DNA of 64,000 nucleotides from CAYZJB01 sp964602985 (GTDB lineage: Bacteria; CLD3; SB21), in assembly GCA_964602985.1 (NCBI GenBank), contig CAZRTJ010000019.1, forward strand, positions 5,943-69,942. Reading direction: 5' to 3'. Shown piece after piece: positions 24,945-33,223 of this stretch. Under the pieces are notes generated by a model. That model was not told the origin of the DNA, ran no database searches, and saw nothing but the letters and a program-made list of their open reading frames with translations. Positions within the stretch are counted from its first letter, which is position 1, and the number at the start of each line of letters is the position of its first letter. A program made the translations under genes and the position numbers.

Positions 24945-25916
24945 ATGTCATCATCCATACTTGTATTTGCAGAACAGCGCAGTGGAGTTTTCAAGAAGGC
25001 GGCATGGGAAGCTGTGTCTGCGGCGCATGAGGTTGCGGCGAAGATGGGCGCCTCCGTCACCGCGTTGGTCGTCGGACATGGAGTGGAGGGACTCTGCGCC
25101 GAACTGGGAAAATACGGCGCCGGCAGGGTTTTGGTCGCCGATCACCCAGATTTGACGCAATACGCGACGGAGTCCTACTGCCAGGTCCTCGAAGAAGCCG
25201 TGAAGAAGGAAGGCTCCCAGACGATCTTCCTCGCCGCGACAGCGATGGGCCGTGATCTGTCCGCGCGTTTGGCGGCACGCCTGAAGGCCGGATTGGCCAG
25301 CGATGCGACGCACGTGGATTTCAGCGGGAGTCTGACCGTGACCCGTCCGATCTTTTCCGGGAAAGCATTTCAAAAACTGACGTTCACCTCGGCTGTGCAA
25401 GTCGTTACACTGCGCCCCAACGTTTTTAAAGTGAAGGAATCGGGCGGGAACGCATCTGTTGAAAAATTGTCTGTCTCGCTCAAACCGGCGCGCGCAAAAG
25501 TCCGCGAAGTGGCCGTGTCGACCGGAAAGAAAGTCGAGCTCAGTGAAGCCGACATCATCGTGTCGGGCGGACGAGGACTGAAGGGCCCGGAGAACTGGAG
25601 CCTGCTCACCGATCTGGCAGACGCTCTCGGTGCGGCGCATGGCGCTACACGAGCGGTGGTCGATGCCGGGTGGCGGCCGCATGAGGAGCAGGTCGGCCAG
25701 ACAGGCAAGACCGTGAGTCCGAATCTCTACATTGCGTGCGGGATTTCCGGGGCGATTCAGCATTTGGCGGGCATGTCCAGTTCCAAATACATCGTCGCGA
25801 TCAATTCGGATGCCGAAGCGCCCATCTTCAAGATCGCCGACTACGGGATCGTAGGCGATGCGTTGGAGGTGCTTCCGGCCTTGACCGCGGCGGTTCAGAA
25901 ACTTCGGTCACAGTAA
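24945..25916 (+). CDS. etfA: electron transfer flavoprotein alpha subunit
   Basis: A 323-residue protein. The N-terminal domain resembles EtfB, and the C-terminal FAD-binding domain carries SGGRGLKGPENW, VDAGWRPHEEQVGQTGKTVSP and LYIACGISGAIQHLAGM, the strongly conserved FAD signature. It forms a heterodimer with EtfB. The gene length is normal and the non-bifurcating type is likely, but I cannot exclude bifurcation. A hairpin and a promoter for rho follow directly after the stop. Confidence 0.95.
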   Translation: MSSSILVFAEQRSGVFKKAAWEAVSAAHEVAAKMGASVTALVVGHGVEGLCAELGKYGAGRVLVADHPDLTQYATESYCQVLEEAVKKEGSQTIFLAATAMGRDLSARLAARLKAGLASDATHVDFSGSLTVTRPIFSGKAFQKLTFTSAVQVVTLRPNVFKVKESGGNASVEKLSVSLKPARAKVREVAVSTGKKVELSEADIIVSGGRGLKGPENWSLLTDLADALGAAHGATRAVVDAGWRPHEEQVGQTGKTVSPNLYIACGISGAIQHLAGMSSSKYIVAINSDAEAPIFKIADYGIVGDALEVLPALTAAVQKLRSQ

Positions 25917-25923
25917 ATTCTTG

Positions 25924-25952
25924 TTGACAAGAAGCACTGGCCCCCCTATCTT
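25924..25952 (+). promoter_or_regulatory. candidate promoter of rho overlapping a long palindrome
   Basis: Perfect TTGACA (25924-25929), a 17-bp spacer and TATCTT followed by AG (25947-25952). The -35 lies inside TTCTTGT-TG-ACAAGAA (25918-25933), and the spacer and -10 lie inside the long inverted repeat at 25930-25966. The leader to rho would be about 165 bases. Confidence 0.6.
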
Positions 25953-25966
25953 AGGCCAGTGCTTCT
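25930..25966. terminator. 13-bp inverted repeat between etfA and rho
   Basis: AGAAGCACTGGCC (25930-25942) and GGCCAGTGCTTCT (25954-25966) match perfectly with an 11-base loop. It could terminate etfA transcripts, although the T run is poor, or act as an operator or leader hairpin of rho, since it covers the spacer, the -10 and the likely start site. Confidence 0.55.
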
Positions 25967-26121
25967 GATCTGCACTCGCATACAATTCCAATCTGAATAT
26001 TCCTGACTGGCGAATCCTGAACATCAGTTTCTTCTTTGCCAAGAAGTGAACGTTGAAATCCTAGCCTGAACATAGTCGCAGTAAGACCTATCTCAAGAAT
26101 TCACGCACACATGGTGATCTT

Positions 26122-27402
26122 ATGACGAAGAACCTGGAAGAAGCCGCCACGCTAAACCTGGCCAATCTAAAAAACATGAAGATTTCCGAGTTGAACGACA
26201 TTGCCAAGAATCTGTCGTTGCTCGGAGTCAGCGGAATGAAGAAACAGGATCTGATCTTCGCGATTCTGGAAGAGCAGACCAAACAGGACGGCTTCATCTT
26301 CAGCGAGGGCGTTTTGGAAATCCTGCCGGATGGCTATGGATTTCTTCGTTCGTCCAATTACAACTATTTGCCCAGCCCGGATGATATTTACATCAGCCCG
26401 TCTCAGATCAAGAAATTTGGTCTGCGGACAGGGGACGTAGTCAGCGGGCAGATTCGCCCTCCGAAAGAAAGCGAGAGATTTTTTGCTTTGCTCAAAGTCG
26501 AAGCGGTGAATTTTGAAAATCCGGAAGAGGCGAAAAACAAAATCCTCTTTGACAATCTGACGCCGATTTATCCCAATGAGCGGCTGGATCTCGAAATGAA
26601 AGACGCAACGAATTACTCCATGCGCGTGATGAACCTGATGACGCCGATCGGTAAGGGACAGCGCGGATTGATCGTGGCGCCTCCGCGAACGGGCAAGACC
26701 ATCCTGATGAAGAATATCGCCAACGGCATTACCGAAAATCATCCGGAAGTCAAAATGATCGTCCTGCTGATCGATGAGCGTCCGGAAGAAGTGACCGATA
26801 TGGAGCGATCCGTCAAGGCGGAGGTGCTGAGTTCCACTTTCGATGAGCCACCCGAGCGCCACGTTCAGGTTGCCGACATTGTTCTCGAAAAGGCCAAACG
26901 GATGGTCGAATGCGGGCACGATGTGGTCATTTTGCTGGACTCGATCACGAGACTGGCCCGCGCCCACAACACGGTGGTGCCGCACAGCGGCAAAATCCTG
27001 TCGGGCGGCGTCGACAGCAATGCGCTTCATCGACCCAAACGGTTTTTCGGCGCGGCACGCAAGGTCGAAGAGGGCGGAAGTCTGACGATCATCGCCACGG
27101 CCCTGATCGAAACAGGTAGCCGGATGGACGAGGTGATCTTCGAAGAATTCAAAGGCACGGGCAACATGGAAATCATCCTCGATCGCCGGCTGGCGGATCG
27201 ACGCGTATACCCGGCTATCGACATCAATCGCTCGGGCACGCGAAAGGAAGACCTGTTACTCAGTCAGATCGAACTGGGAAGGGTTTGGATTCTCCGCAAA
27301 CTCCTCAGCGACAAAAACCAGGTCGAGGCGATGGAATTCCTGCTGGACAAAATGCGCGGCACAAGGTCCAACAAGCACTTCCTGGACTCCATGAGTTCGT
27401 GA
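26122..27402 (+). CDS. rho: transcription termination factor Rho
   Basis: A 426-residue protein. N-terminal Rho_N helical bundle (MKISELNDIAKNLSLLGVSG), a cold-shock RNA-binding domain (DGYGFLRSSNYNYLPSPDDIYIS) and a RecA-like ATPase: Walker A APPRTGKT, catalytic VLLIDERPEEV, Walker B ILLDSITRLARAHN and the R-loop GGVDSNALHRPKRFFGAAR. It is the compact form, without the large N-terminal insertion seen in many Bacteroidota Rho proteins. The ring hexamer ends untranslated transcripts. The long leader with palindromes suggests autoregulation, as known for rho elsewhere. Confidence 0.97.
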   Translation: MTKNLEEAATLNLANLKNMKISELNDIAKNLSLLGVSGMKKQDLIFAILEEQTKQDGFIFSEGVLEILPDGYGFLRSSNYNYLPSPDDIYISPSQIKKFGLRTGDVVSGQIRPPKESERFFALLKVEAVNFENPEEAKNKILFDNLTPIYPNERLDLEMKDATNYSMRVMNLMTPIGKGQRGLIVAPPRTGKTILMKNIANGITENHPEVKMIVLLIDERPEEVTDMERSVKAEVLSSTFDEPPERHVQVADIVLEKAKRMVECGHDVVILLDSITRLARAHNTVVPHSGKILSGGVDSNALHRPKRFFGAARKVEEGGSLTIIATALIETGSRMDEVIFEEFKGTGNMEIILDRRLADRRVYPAIDINRSGTRKEDLLLSQIELGRVWILRKLLSDKNQVEAMEFLLDKMRGTRSNKHFLDSMSS

Positions 27403-27403
27403 G

Positions 27404-27430
27404 GACGGCTCCATGATAGCAGCCGTCTTG
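27404..27430 (+). terminator. weak hairpin after rho
   Basis: GACGGCT (27404-27410) and AGCCGTC (27421-27427), a 7-bp stem with a 10-base loop followed by TTGTC. It begins at the rho stop codon. The T run is minimal. Confidence 0.4.
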
Positions 27431-27806
27431 TCTGGGACCATCCACGGTGTCGCCCGGCGAGCGTTACACCGTAGTCCGACCATTGATTATTTCGACCAGC
27501 ATTGATGAAAGGATCCACTGCGCCTGGATGCGCGGGAGGCATCTTCTCATCATACAGGAAGACGTTTTCGGAGTTGATCAATGGTCGAACTGGCGTGATG
27601 TGGAAATGACCTTGCGTCCAGGGCTTTCCGAACGATCCCAGAATATTGGCTGAAGATACAGCAGAGTTATGATTTCTGCTTGGGATCTGTCGAAGAAAAG
27701 ACTCGGCCGAATCCGCTGTAAGAATCACTGAGAGTGTGGCCAGGAAAATCAAATGTGGGCGTTGACTAGCCGCAGCGTTTGACCGGCGGAGAGATGAGAG
27801 GAGCAA
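27431..27806. other. gene-free stretch between rho and the DinB-like gene
   Basis: I see no recognisable gene. A 68-residue ORF at 27447-27653 has no family features, and a minus-strand frame runs through rho and the next gene. It may contain the promoter of the DinB-like gene (TTGACT near 27761), but I find no matching -10. Confidence 0.35.
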
Positions 27807-28292
27807 ATGACCACTGAAGTCTCCCGACTGGAAGAGCAAATCAGGCGAGCATTGGAAGGCGAGGCGTGGCACGGACCCTCGGTGCTCGAGTTGCTGGCCG
27901 GCCTGTCGGCAACCCAAGCGGCCATGCATCCCATCGCCGGGGCCCATAGCATCTGGGAAATCGTACTTCACCTCAGCAGCGACTATCATCTGGTCCTCCG
28001 AAGACTCGAAGGCGATGGACGTCAGCTGACGGAGGCTGAAGACTGGCCTTCATGTCCGGCAACCTCCGAGGAGAATTGGCATCAGTCGGTGCAAGAACTA
28101 AGATTATTGAATAAGAAATTGCGGCAGGCCGTGCGGGACTTTCCGGACGAACGACTGGACGCCCCGCTCGTAGTCGGGGTTCCCTACACTGCGTATACGC
28201 AATTCATCGGCGTCACTCAGCACAACTTGTATCACGCCGGTCAGATTGCTCTGTTGAAACGCGTCCTGGCAACGATACCACGATCTCTCTGA
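27807..28292 (+). CDS. DinB/YfiT-like four-helix-bundle protein
   Basis: A 161-residue protein with the DinB superfamily plan: HSIWEIVLHLSSDYHLVLRRL contributes the first metal His, and HNLYHAGQIALLKR near the C-terminus supplies the other two (H-x3-H). These proteins bind a divalent metal; known members act as thiol-dependent S-transferases (bacillithiol, mycothiol) or hydrolases. The precise activity is not defined here. AGGAG precedes the ATG. The gene stands alone. Confidence 0.85.
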   Translation: MTTEVSRLEEQIRRALEGEAWHGPSVLELLAGLSATQAAMHPIAGAHSIWEIVLHLSSDYHLVLRRLEGDGRQLTEAEDWPSCPATSEENWHQSVQELRLLNKKLRQAVRDFPDERLDAPLVVGVPYTAYTQFIGVTQHNLYHAGQIALLKRVLATIPRSL

Positions 28293-28471
28293 CGAAAGTC
28301 TCCTGTGGTACGGAGGTAAACATCGTGCAAGAAGGAATCCCGGAGGTCATTCCGCCCGAGGCATGCTTCCTGGATTGGCAAGACTCGCTCACACTGCTTG
28401 CGCTATTGGTTGATGCTGAGGTGGCGGAGGAAGTTGGGGGGGGTGAAGCTCTTACGAATTCGAGGCCGAGC

Positions 28472-29725
28472 CTATGGTATCACGCCCAGGCGTCGTCCTT
28501 CTGTGCCGATCACATCCAATGCACGGTCCATATCTTCGCGAGTGTGTTTGGCGCTGATCGTGCACCGCAGTCGTTCCTGGCCCCGCGCGACGGCGGGATA
28601 GACCATTGGCAGCATGAGGATTCCATTCTCGAAGAGCTTTTGCGAAAGATGCATCGTCTTTTCGGTGTCCTTGATGATGATCGGTACGATCGGTGTCTCG
28701 CTTTCTCCGTAATCAAACCCCATTTCCTTCAGACGGCTCTTAAAATACTTCTCGTTTTCACGCAGATTCTGCAGATGTTGGGGCTCGGAACGGATGATAT
28801 CGATGATCGTGCTGACGGAAACCACATTGGACACGGGAGGAGCAGCGGAAAACATGAAGCTTCGTGCTTTGTGCTTGATGTGGGAAATCACTTCTTTCTG
28901 ACCGCAGACAAAGCCACCGACACATCCCAGCGCCTTGCTGAAGGTGCCCATCAGGAGGTCTACGCTGTCCTCCAGACCAAAATGTTCCGGAGTGCCCTTG
29001 CCGGTCTTGCCGAGAACTCCCGTGCCGTGCGCGTCGTCCAGGGCGATGCAGGCGTCGTACTTTTCGGCGATTTCCGCGAACTCCCGCAGGCGGCAAATGT
29101 CGCCGTCCATGCTGTAGACGCCCTCAATGATGATCATGACGTTCTTCTTTTTCGCCGTGCTCGACTCTACAATTGCTTCGAGACTCTGGGGATCGTTGTG
29201 GCGAAAGTACCGGATCTGTCCATCCAGGATGCGCGTGGAGCCGCGTGTAAGGGGCGTACCGACGGCCAGCGCGCAGCCGTCGAGGATGCAGGCGTGACTC
29301 AGCTTGTCAATGGCCAGGACGATGTTGTCTTCGACTGTATCGTCGTGCTTGACCAGAATGGCCGACACCGTCCCGAGCAGCGTCTGGTATCCTGTCGTGA
29401 AAACGATACAGGCGTCCTTGCCCTTCCATTCTGCAATTTTTTCCTCCAGACGGACATGTTCGACGGTCGTTCCGACCACGTATCGCGATCCACACAAGCC
29501 ACTGCCGTATTGGTCGATGGCCTTCATGGCCGCCGCACGCACTCGTGGATCATGGGTCAGGCCCAGATAGTCATTCGACGAGAAGTTGATCAGGGGTTTT
29601 CCGGCGACCTTGATGTAGGTCCCGGTCTGTTCCAGTTCAGTGAAGTAAGCGTACAGTCCCTTGGCCTTGATATCCTCAACGAATTGGGCAAACGGTCTGC
29701 ATTTCTGTACTAACCAGGTGCTCAT
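28472..29725 (-). CDS. alpha-oxoamine synthase family PLP enzyme
   Basis: A 417-residue fold-type I aminotransferase-like enzyme. Features: INFSSNDYLGLTHDPRV, GSGLCGSRYVVGTTVEH, EGVYSMDGDICRL, DDAHGTGVLGKTGKG and the PLP Lys in GTFSKALG (Lys264). These are shared by glycine C-acetyltransferase (Kbl), 8-amino-7-oxononanoate synthase (BioF) and serine palmitoyltransferase. No biotin, tdh or sphingolipid gene is next to it to choose between them. N-terminal FAQFVEDIKAKGLYAYFTELE resembles Kbl/SPT-type relatives of Bacteroidota. Stand-alone gene. Confidence 0.88.
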   Translation of the reverse strand: MSTWLVQKCRPFAQFVEDIKAKGLYAYFTELEQTGTYIKVAGKPLINFSSNDYLGLTHDPRVRAAAMKAIDQYGSGLCGSRYVVGTTVEHVRLEEKIAEWKGKDACIVFTTGYQTLLGTVSAILVKHDDTVEDNIVLAIDKLSHACILDGCALAVGTPLTRGSTRILDGQIRYFRHNDPQSLEAIVESSTAKKKNVMIIIEGVYSMDGDICRLREFAEIAEKYDACIALDDAHGTGVLGKTGKGTPEHFGLEDSVDLLMGTFSKALGCVGGFVCGQKEVISHIKHKARSFMFSAAPPVSNVVSVSTIIDIIRSEPQHLQNLRENEKYFKSRLKEMGFDYGESETPIVPIIIKDTEKTMHLSQKLFENGILMLPMVYPAVARGQERLRCTISAKHTREDMDRALDVIGTEGRRLGVIP

Positions 29726-29785
29726 GAAAATGGATTCTCCGACGGCTATGCGTGTGCGACGTCCCCTGACGCCATGAAAGCGTGA

Positions 29786-29793
29786 CTAAAGTA
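29786..29793 (-). promoter_or_regulatory. -10 box candidate for the alpha-oxoamine synthase gene
   Basis: TACTTTAG on the minus strand, seven of eight matches to TAnnTTTG, with TTTACT 17 bp upstream. The leader would be about 55 bases. The surrounding 29726-29933 is a gene-free divergent region. Confidence 0.4.
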
Positions 29794-29869
29794 GGAGAAA
29801 ACAATAATAAAGTAAAGCAATTTCAAGACGACACCGGCCGTCGGACCGACCAGACTGGATGGAATCATG

Positions 29870-29900
29870 TTGATTTAAACCATGCCGCCTTCTATATTTG
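29870..29900 (+). promoter_or_regulatory. promoter of dnaJ
   Basis: TTGATT (29870-29875), a 17-bp spacer and TATATTTG (29893-29900), a full match to the Bacteroidota TAnnTTTG element. The dnaJ ATG is at 29934. No CIRCE-type repeat is seen. Confidence 0.7.
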
Positions 29901-29933
29901 CAGCCGAATTAACGTGGTGAAGAATCTTTCCAC

Positions 29934-31067
29934 ATGACCCGTCGTGACTACTACGAAATCCTCGGGGTCGCTCGAAATGCAACCGAGGAGGACATCAAAA
30001 AGGCTTATCGCAAGCTGGCGATGCAGTTCCATCCTGATCGAAACCCGGGGGACAAGTCTGCGGAGGAGAAGTTCAAAGAAATCGCCGAGGCGTACGCTGT
30101 TCTGTCCGATGGTCAAAAGCGGGCGCAGTATGACCGCTTTGGGCACGACGGTTTGCGGGGCATGGGCGAACAAGGGTTTACGGACATCAACGACATCTTT
30201 TCGCACTTTTCGGACATCTTCCAGGGCTTTGGTTTCGGCGATATTTTTGGAGATCGGGGATCGCGGGGTTCACGGTCCAACCGTGGAGCCGACATTGAGG
30301 TGCGTGTCAAGTTGACGTTACAGGAAATTGCCGAAGGCGTAACGAAAAAGATCAAGCTGCGCAAACGACGCCCGTGTGAGACGTGTCAGGGCACCGGCGC
30401 CGCTTCAGGCAGTCGCCGAGTCACGTGCTCCGTCTGCGGCGGAGCCGGTCAGGTTCGACAGGTATCACGCTCGGTGTTCGGACAATTCGTTAACATCGCG
30501 GCCTGCCGCAACTGTGAGGGTCAGGGCAGCGTGGTGGAAAAACCATGTCTTGACTGCCACGGCGAAGGTGTGGCCATGGGCGAAGTCACCTTGAGCGTCA
30601 AGGTTCCACCGGGCGTAACGACAGGCAATTACATCCCCCTCCGAGGACAGGGGCATGCGGCAGGTCATGGCGGACAAGCTGGTGACGTCATCGTGATTAT
30701 CGAAGAGAAGGAAGATGATGTGTTTGAACGCCACGGGGACGACGTGATTATCGATGTGACGATCAGTTTCCCGGATGCGGCGCTGGGCGCTGAGGTGGAA
30801 GTGCCGACACTGACCGGCCAGGCGAAATTGGAAATCCCGGCGGGCATCCAGTCCGGCAAGGTGTTGAGGATGCGCGCGAAAGGAATTCCTCACCTCAACG
30901 GTCACGGTCACGGGGACCAGTTGGTGCGGGTGTTTGTTTTCACACCGACGCACCTGACCGAGCGCGAACGCACGATCCTGGACGAACTCCGGCAGTCGGA
31001 CAATATGGTCCCGTCGTCCCGGGAGAAGAGTTTTTTCAAGAAAGTCAAAGAAGCCTTCGTGGGGTGA
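29934..31067 (+). CDS. dnaJ: chaperone DnaJ
   Basis: A 377-residue type I J-protein: J domain with HPD in FHPDRNPGDKSAEEKF, a Gly/Phe region (FQGFGFGDIFGDRG), four CxxCxGxG zinc motifs (CETCQGTG, CSVCGGAG, CRNCEGQG, CLDCHGEG) and two C-terminal substrate domains. It delivers clients to DnaK and stimulates its ATPase. dnaK and grpE are not in the window. The last codons are followed after 3 bp by the ComEA-like gene. Confidence 0.97.
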   Translation: MTRRDYYEILGVARNATEEDIKKAYRKLAMQFHPDRNPGDKSAEEKFKEIAEAYAVLSDGQKRAQYDRFGHDGLRGMGEQGFTDINDIFSHFSDIFQGFGFGDIFGDRGSRGSRSNRGADIEVRVKLTLQEIAEGVTKKIKLRKRRPCETCQGTGAASGSRRVTCSVCGGAGQVRQVSRSVFGQFVNIAACRNCEGQGSVVEKPCLDCHGEGVAMGEVTLSVKVPPGVTTGNYIPLRGQGHAAGHGGQAGDVIVIIEEKEDDVFERHGDDVIIDVTISFPDAALGAEVEVPTLTGQAKLEIPAGIQSGKVLRMRAKGIPHLNGHGHGDQLVRVFVFTPTHLTERERTILDELRQSDNMVPSSREKSFFKKVKEAFVG

Positions 31068-31070
31068 TCC

Positions 31071-31598
31071 GTGTCGATGAGGGGGATGTGGGGGAAATGG
31101 TATGCGTTCTTTGCAAAATTCGGGTTTACGAGAAGCGAGTTCGTTTTCCTTCACCTGCTGGCCATTGGGACGTTCGCTGGAGCGATGCTGAAACTCCTTC
31201 GCAGTCCGGCAGCCGTTCCGGTCGGAGAGGCGCTGAGCCCGGCTGAGTTTCGGGCTTTGGCAGTATCCGATTCCGCGGTTGCCGATTCGCAGATCGTCGG
31301 CGTCAGGGAGTGGGAAATGCGCTCCCGTTTGATCGCAAAGCTGGGCGCTCAAGGATTGCAGGATTCGATGCGGCAGGCGCTGACCTCCTACGACGATGCG
31401 CCAGTGGTACAGGTCCCAATCAATACTGCCGGCGCGGAGGAATTGGCCAGTTTGCCGCGAATCGGGCCCAAATTGGCCGGTCGAATCATCGAACATCGGG
31501 AACGCCACGGGAAATTTCGAACCGCCGAGGATTTGTTGCAGGTGAAAGGAATCGGCAGGAAGATGTTGGAAACAATCAAACCGTATATTACACTATAA
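31071..31598 (+). CDS. ComEA-like helix-hairpin-helix protein, membrane-anchored
   Basis: A 175-residue protein from GTG 31071 (ATG at 31077 or 31086 also possible). A hydrophobic helix near residues 20-38 anchors it, and the C-terminal 65 residues hold a double HhH motif: INTAGAEELASLPRIGPKLAGRIIEHRERHGKF then EDLLQVKGIGRKMLETIKPYI. ComEA binds incoming DNA in the periplasm during natural transformation; similar single-pass HhH proteins also act in DNA handling. It lies just upstream of PilM/PilN-like genes, which supports a link to a pilus-type machine. Confidence 0.85.
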   Translation: MSMRGMWGKWYAFFAKFGFTRSEFVFLHLLAIGTFAGAMLKLLRSPAAVPVGEALSPAEFRALAVSDSAVADSQIVGVREWEMRSRLIAKLGAQGLQDSMRQALTSYDDAPVVQVPINTAGAEELASLPRIGPKLAGRIIEHRERHGKFRTAEDLLQVKGIGRKMLETIKPYITL

Positions 31599-31662
31599 CC
31601 ATCGTAAACATCCATCGCAAACATCCATCGCATGGTGATGCGAAATTCCGTCAGGAGGACTC

Positions 31663-32226
31663 ATGTCAGAAGAACAAAAGAACACTGAATCCAGTTCCAA
31701 GCTGAAGGCGAAAGGCAACATCTTCCTGGAAATCGGAATTGTCGTGATGACCGCCATTCTGATTTGGTCCATTGTAGTGCCTATGCAGGAAAAGGAATTG
31801 GAAAAGAGCCTGACCAAACTGTCGCGGGCAAAAATGAAAGTATTGTTCCAGCTTCAGTTCCTGTCCCTCTATGAGGATACAGCCTACTCAACTGATCTGA
31901 AGAAGCTTGCGGATTTTGCGCGTCGCGCGGATACGAACATCGTGCCGGATTCGCTGTTCAAACCGGTGTACCAGGTGTATCTGCGGTTCGACGATCAGCG
32001 GGCAGAACTCGAGAACATGAATCTGAAGGATTTCCGGAAGAAATACCTGGATTCGATAATCGTCAATCCCTTTACGGGAGAGCCGTTCCTGGTGGAAACG
32101 ATGGTCAAAACCGGACGAAAAACCTTCAGCATCAAACCGAGCAACGACGAGGCGGTGCTGAAGCGCGTGGGCGGCGTGATCGAGGGAGAATTCACCTGGG
32201 ATGATCGAGCGGATATGGTCCTGTAA
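31663..32226 (+). CDS. single-pass membrane protein of unknown function in the PilM/PilN cluster
   Basis: 187 residues. A polar N-terminus (SEEQKNTESSSKLKAKG) precedes one hydrophobic helix (residues about 21-43) and a charged helical then beta-like outer domain with VNPFTGEPFLVE. The latter resembles the C-terminal lobe of pseudopilins, but the prepilin cleavage motif (GFxxxE) is absent. I cannot assign a family. Ribosome site AGGAGG precedes the ATG. The stop directly abuts the PilM-like ATG, so the genes are translated together. Confidence 0.7.
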   Translation: MSEEQKNTESSSKLKAKGNIFLEIGIVVMTAILIWSIVVPMQEKELEKSLTKLSRAKMKVLFQLQFLSLYEDTAYSTDLKKLADFARRADTNIVPDSLFKPVYQVYLRFDDQRAELENMNLKDFRKKYLDSIIVNPFTGEPFLVETMVKTGRKTFSIKPSNDEAVLKRVGGVIEGEFTWDDRADMVL

Positions 32227-33222
32227 ATGTCTATCGCTGACGACAACACGCCGCTGGCTGCGCTAGGCCTCAGCTTCGACGGTACGGATATTCACTACGC
32301 GGAGGTCCTTCGGGAGGCTCAGAGTCTCCGCGTCCGAAGTATCGGCTCAGTCAAGACGGCCCTGAAGTTCGGGACCGGTATAGAAGGGGTCGAGAAGAGC
32401 ATCCAGGAAATCTACCCCTATCTCAACGGATGCGTCGAGGACAACGAAATGATGGCGCGTCAAATGTGTCTGAGTTTGAATTCGCACCTTGCTACCATTC
32501 AAAAAATCCAAGTGGACACCGATTCCAACGACGAAGATTTCCGCAATCACGTTCGGTGGGAATTTTCGCAGTGGGTGCACGGCGATCCCGACGACTTCAT
32601 GGTGAATACGTGTGATACGCGAGCGGGCGGAGGGTTTTTGTCTTCGGTGCTGGTCGTGGGAATTCGACGTCGTTTCGCGGAGACGCTCAGTCAGGTACTT
32701 GAGAAGTTCCGGGTGAATTTCTCCTGTCTGGACGTGGACATCCTGTGTGCGCACGCGACGTATGAATTGAATCACGAACGATGCATGACCGGGATGACCG
32801 CATTGCTGGAAGTTCGCTCCGGCATCGCGACGGTTCTTCTGTGCAACGACTACGATCCCCAGTACGTGTATCAATTTCCAACGACGACGAAAGGTACAAC
32901 CGCGCGCGTGGCGGAATTCCTCGGTCCCTATTTGGACAATATGATACACATGTACGGCCACGACATCGGCAAGGAGGCGGTGCTTGGGCGTACGGTGGTG
33001 TGTGGACCGATGGCGATCGAGATTGCGCAACATCTGGATGCCAAGTACAAAGCGGAGCCAATTCGTCCGTTCGGACGAGTGAAACTGGACCCGAAATACG
33101 AAGTGAGAGACGAACCGGAGGACGAGGCATCCGGGCAGAAATCCAAAGTAAAAGTGGAACGAATCGACTATACGCCGTATGCGGAATGCATCGGAGCGGC
33201 GGTCAAGTTGTTGGCCAACTGA
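32227..33222 (+). CDS. PilM/GspL-like actin-fold protein
   Basis: A 331-residue cytoplasmic protein with an actin-like ATPase layout: LAALGLSFDGTDIHYAEV (phosphate 1-like), an inner SHS2-like region (MCLSLNSHLATIQKI then FRNHVRWEFSQWV), and VVCGPMAIEIAQHLDAKY towards the adenosine-binding end. Glycines typical of PilM ATP binding are only partly conserved. PilM links the cytoplasmic motor to PilN/PilO in type IV pili. It follows the anchored protein without a gap and is followed 1 bp later by the PilN-like gene. Confidence 0.65.
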   Translation: MSIADDNTPLAALGLSFDGTDIHYAEVLREAQSLRVRSIGSVKTALKFGTGIEGVEKSIQEIYPYLNGCVEDNEMMARQMCLSLNSHLATIQKIQVDTDSNDEDFRNHVRWEFSQWVHGDPDDFMVNTCDTRAGGGFLSSVLVVGIRRRFAETLSQVLEKFRVNFSCLDVDILCAHATYELNHERCMTGMTALLEVRSGIATVLLCNDYDPQYVYQFPTTTKGTTARVAEFLGPYLDNMIHMYGHDIGKEAVLGRTVVCGPMAIEIAQHLDAKYKAEPIRPFGRVKLDPKYEVRDEPEDEASGQKSKVKVERIDYTPYAECIGAAVKLLAN

Positions 33223-33223
33223 G

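Noticed and set aside
27264..27989. 241-residue - strand ORF through the end of rho and the DinB-like gene
   Set aside because: Crosses two well-supported genes on the opposite strand and shows no domain.
28432..28441. run of eight G that could mark a frameshift
   Set aside because: It is outside any recognised gene, downstream of the alpha-oxoamine synthase stop.
28325..29713. 462-residue ORF on the + strand
   Set aside because: It lies wholly antisense to the alpha-oxoamine synthase, whose protein sequence is clearly conserved; the + strand frame has no family features.
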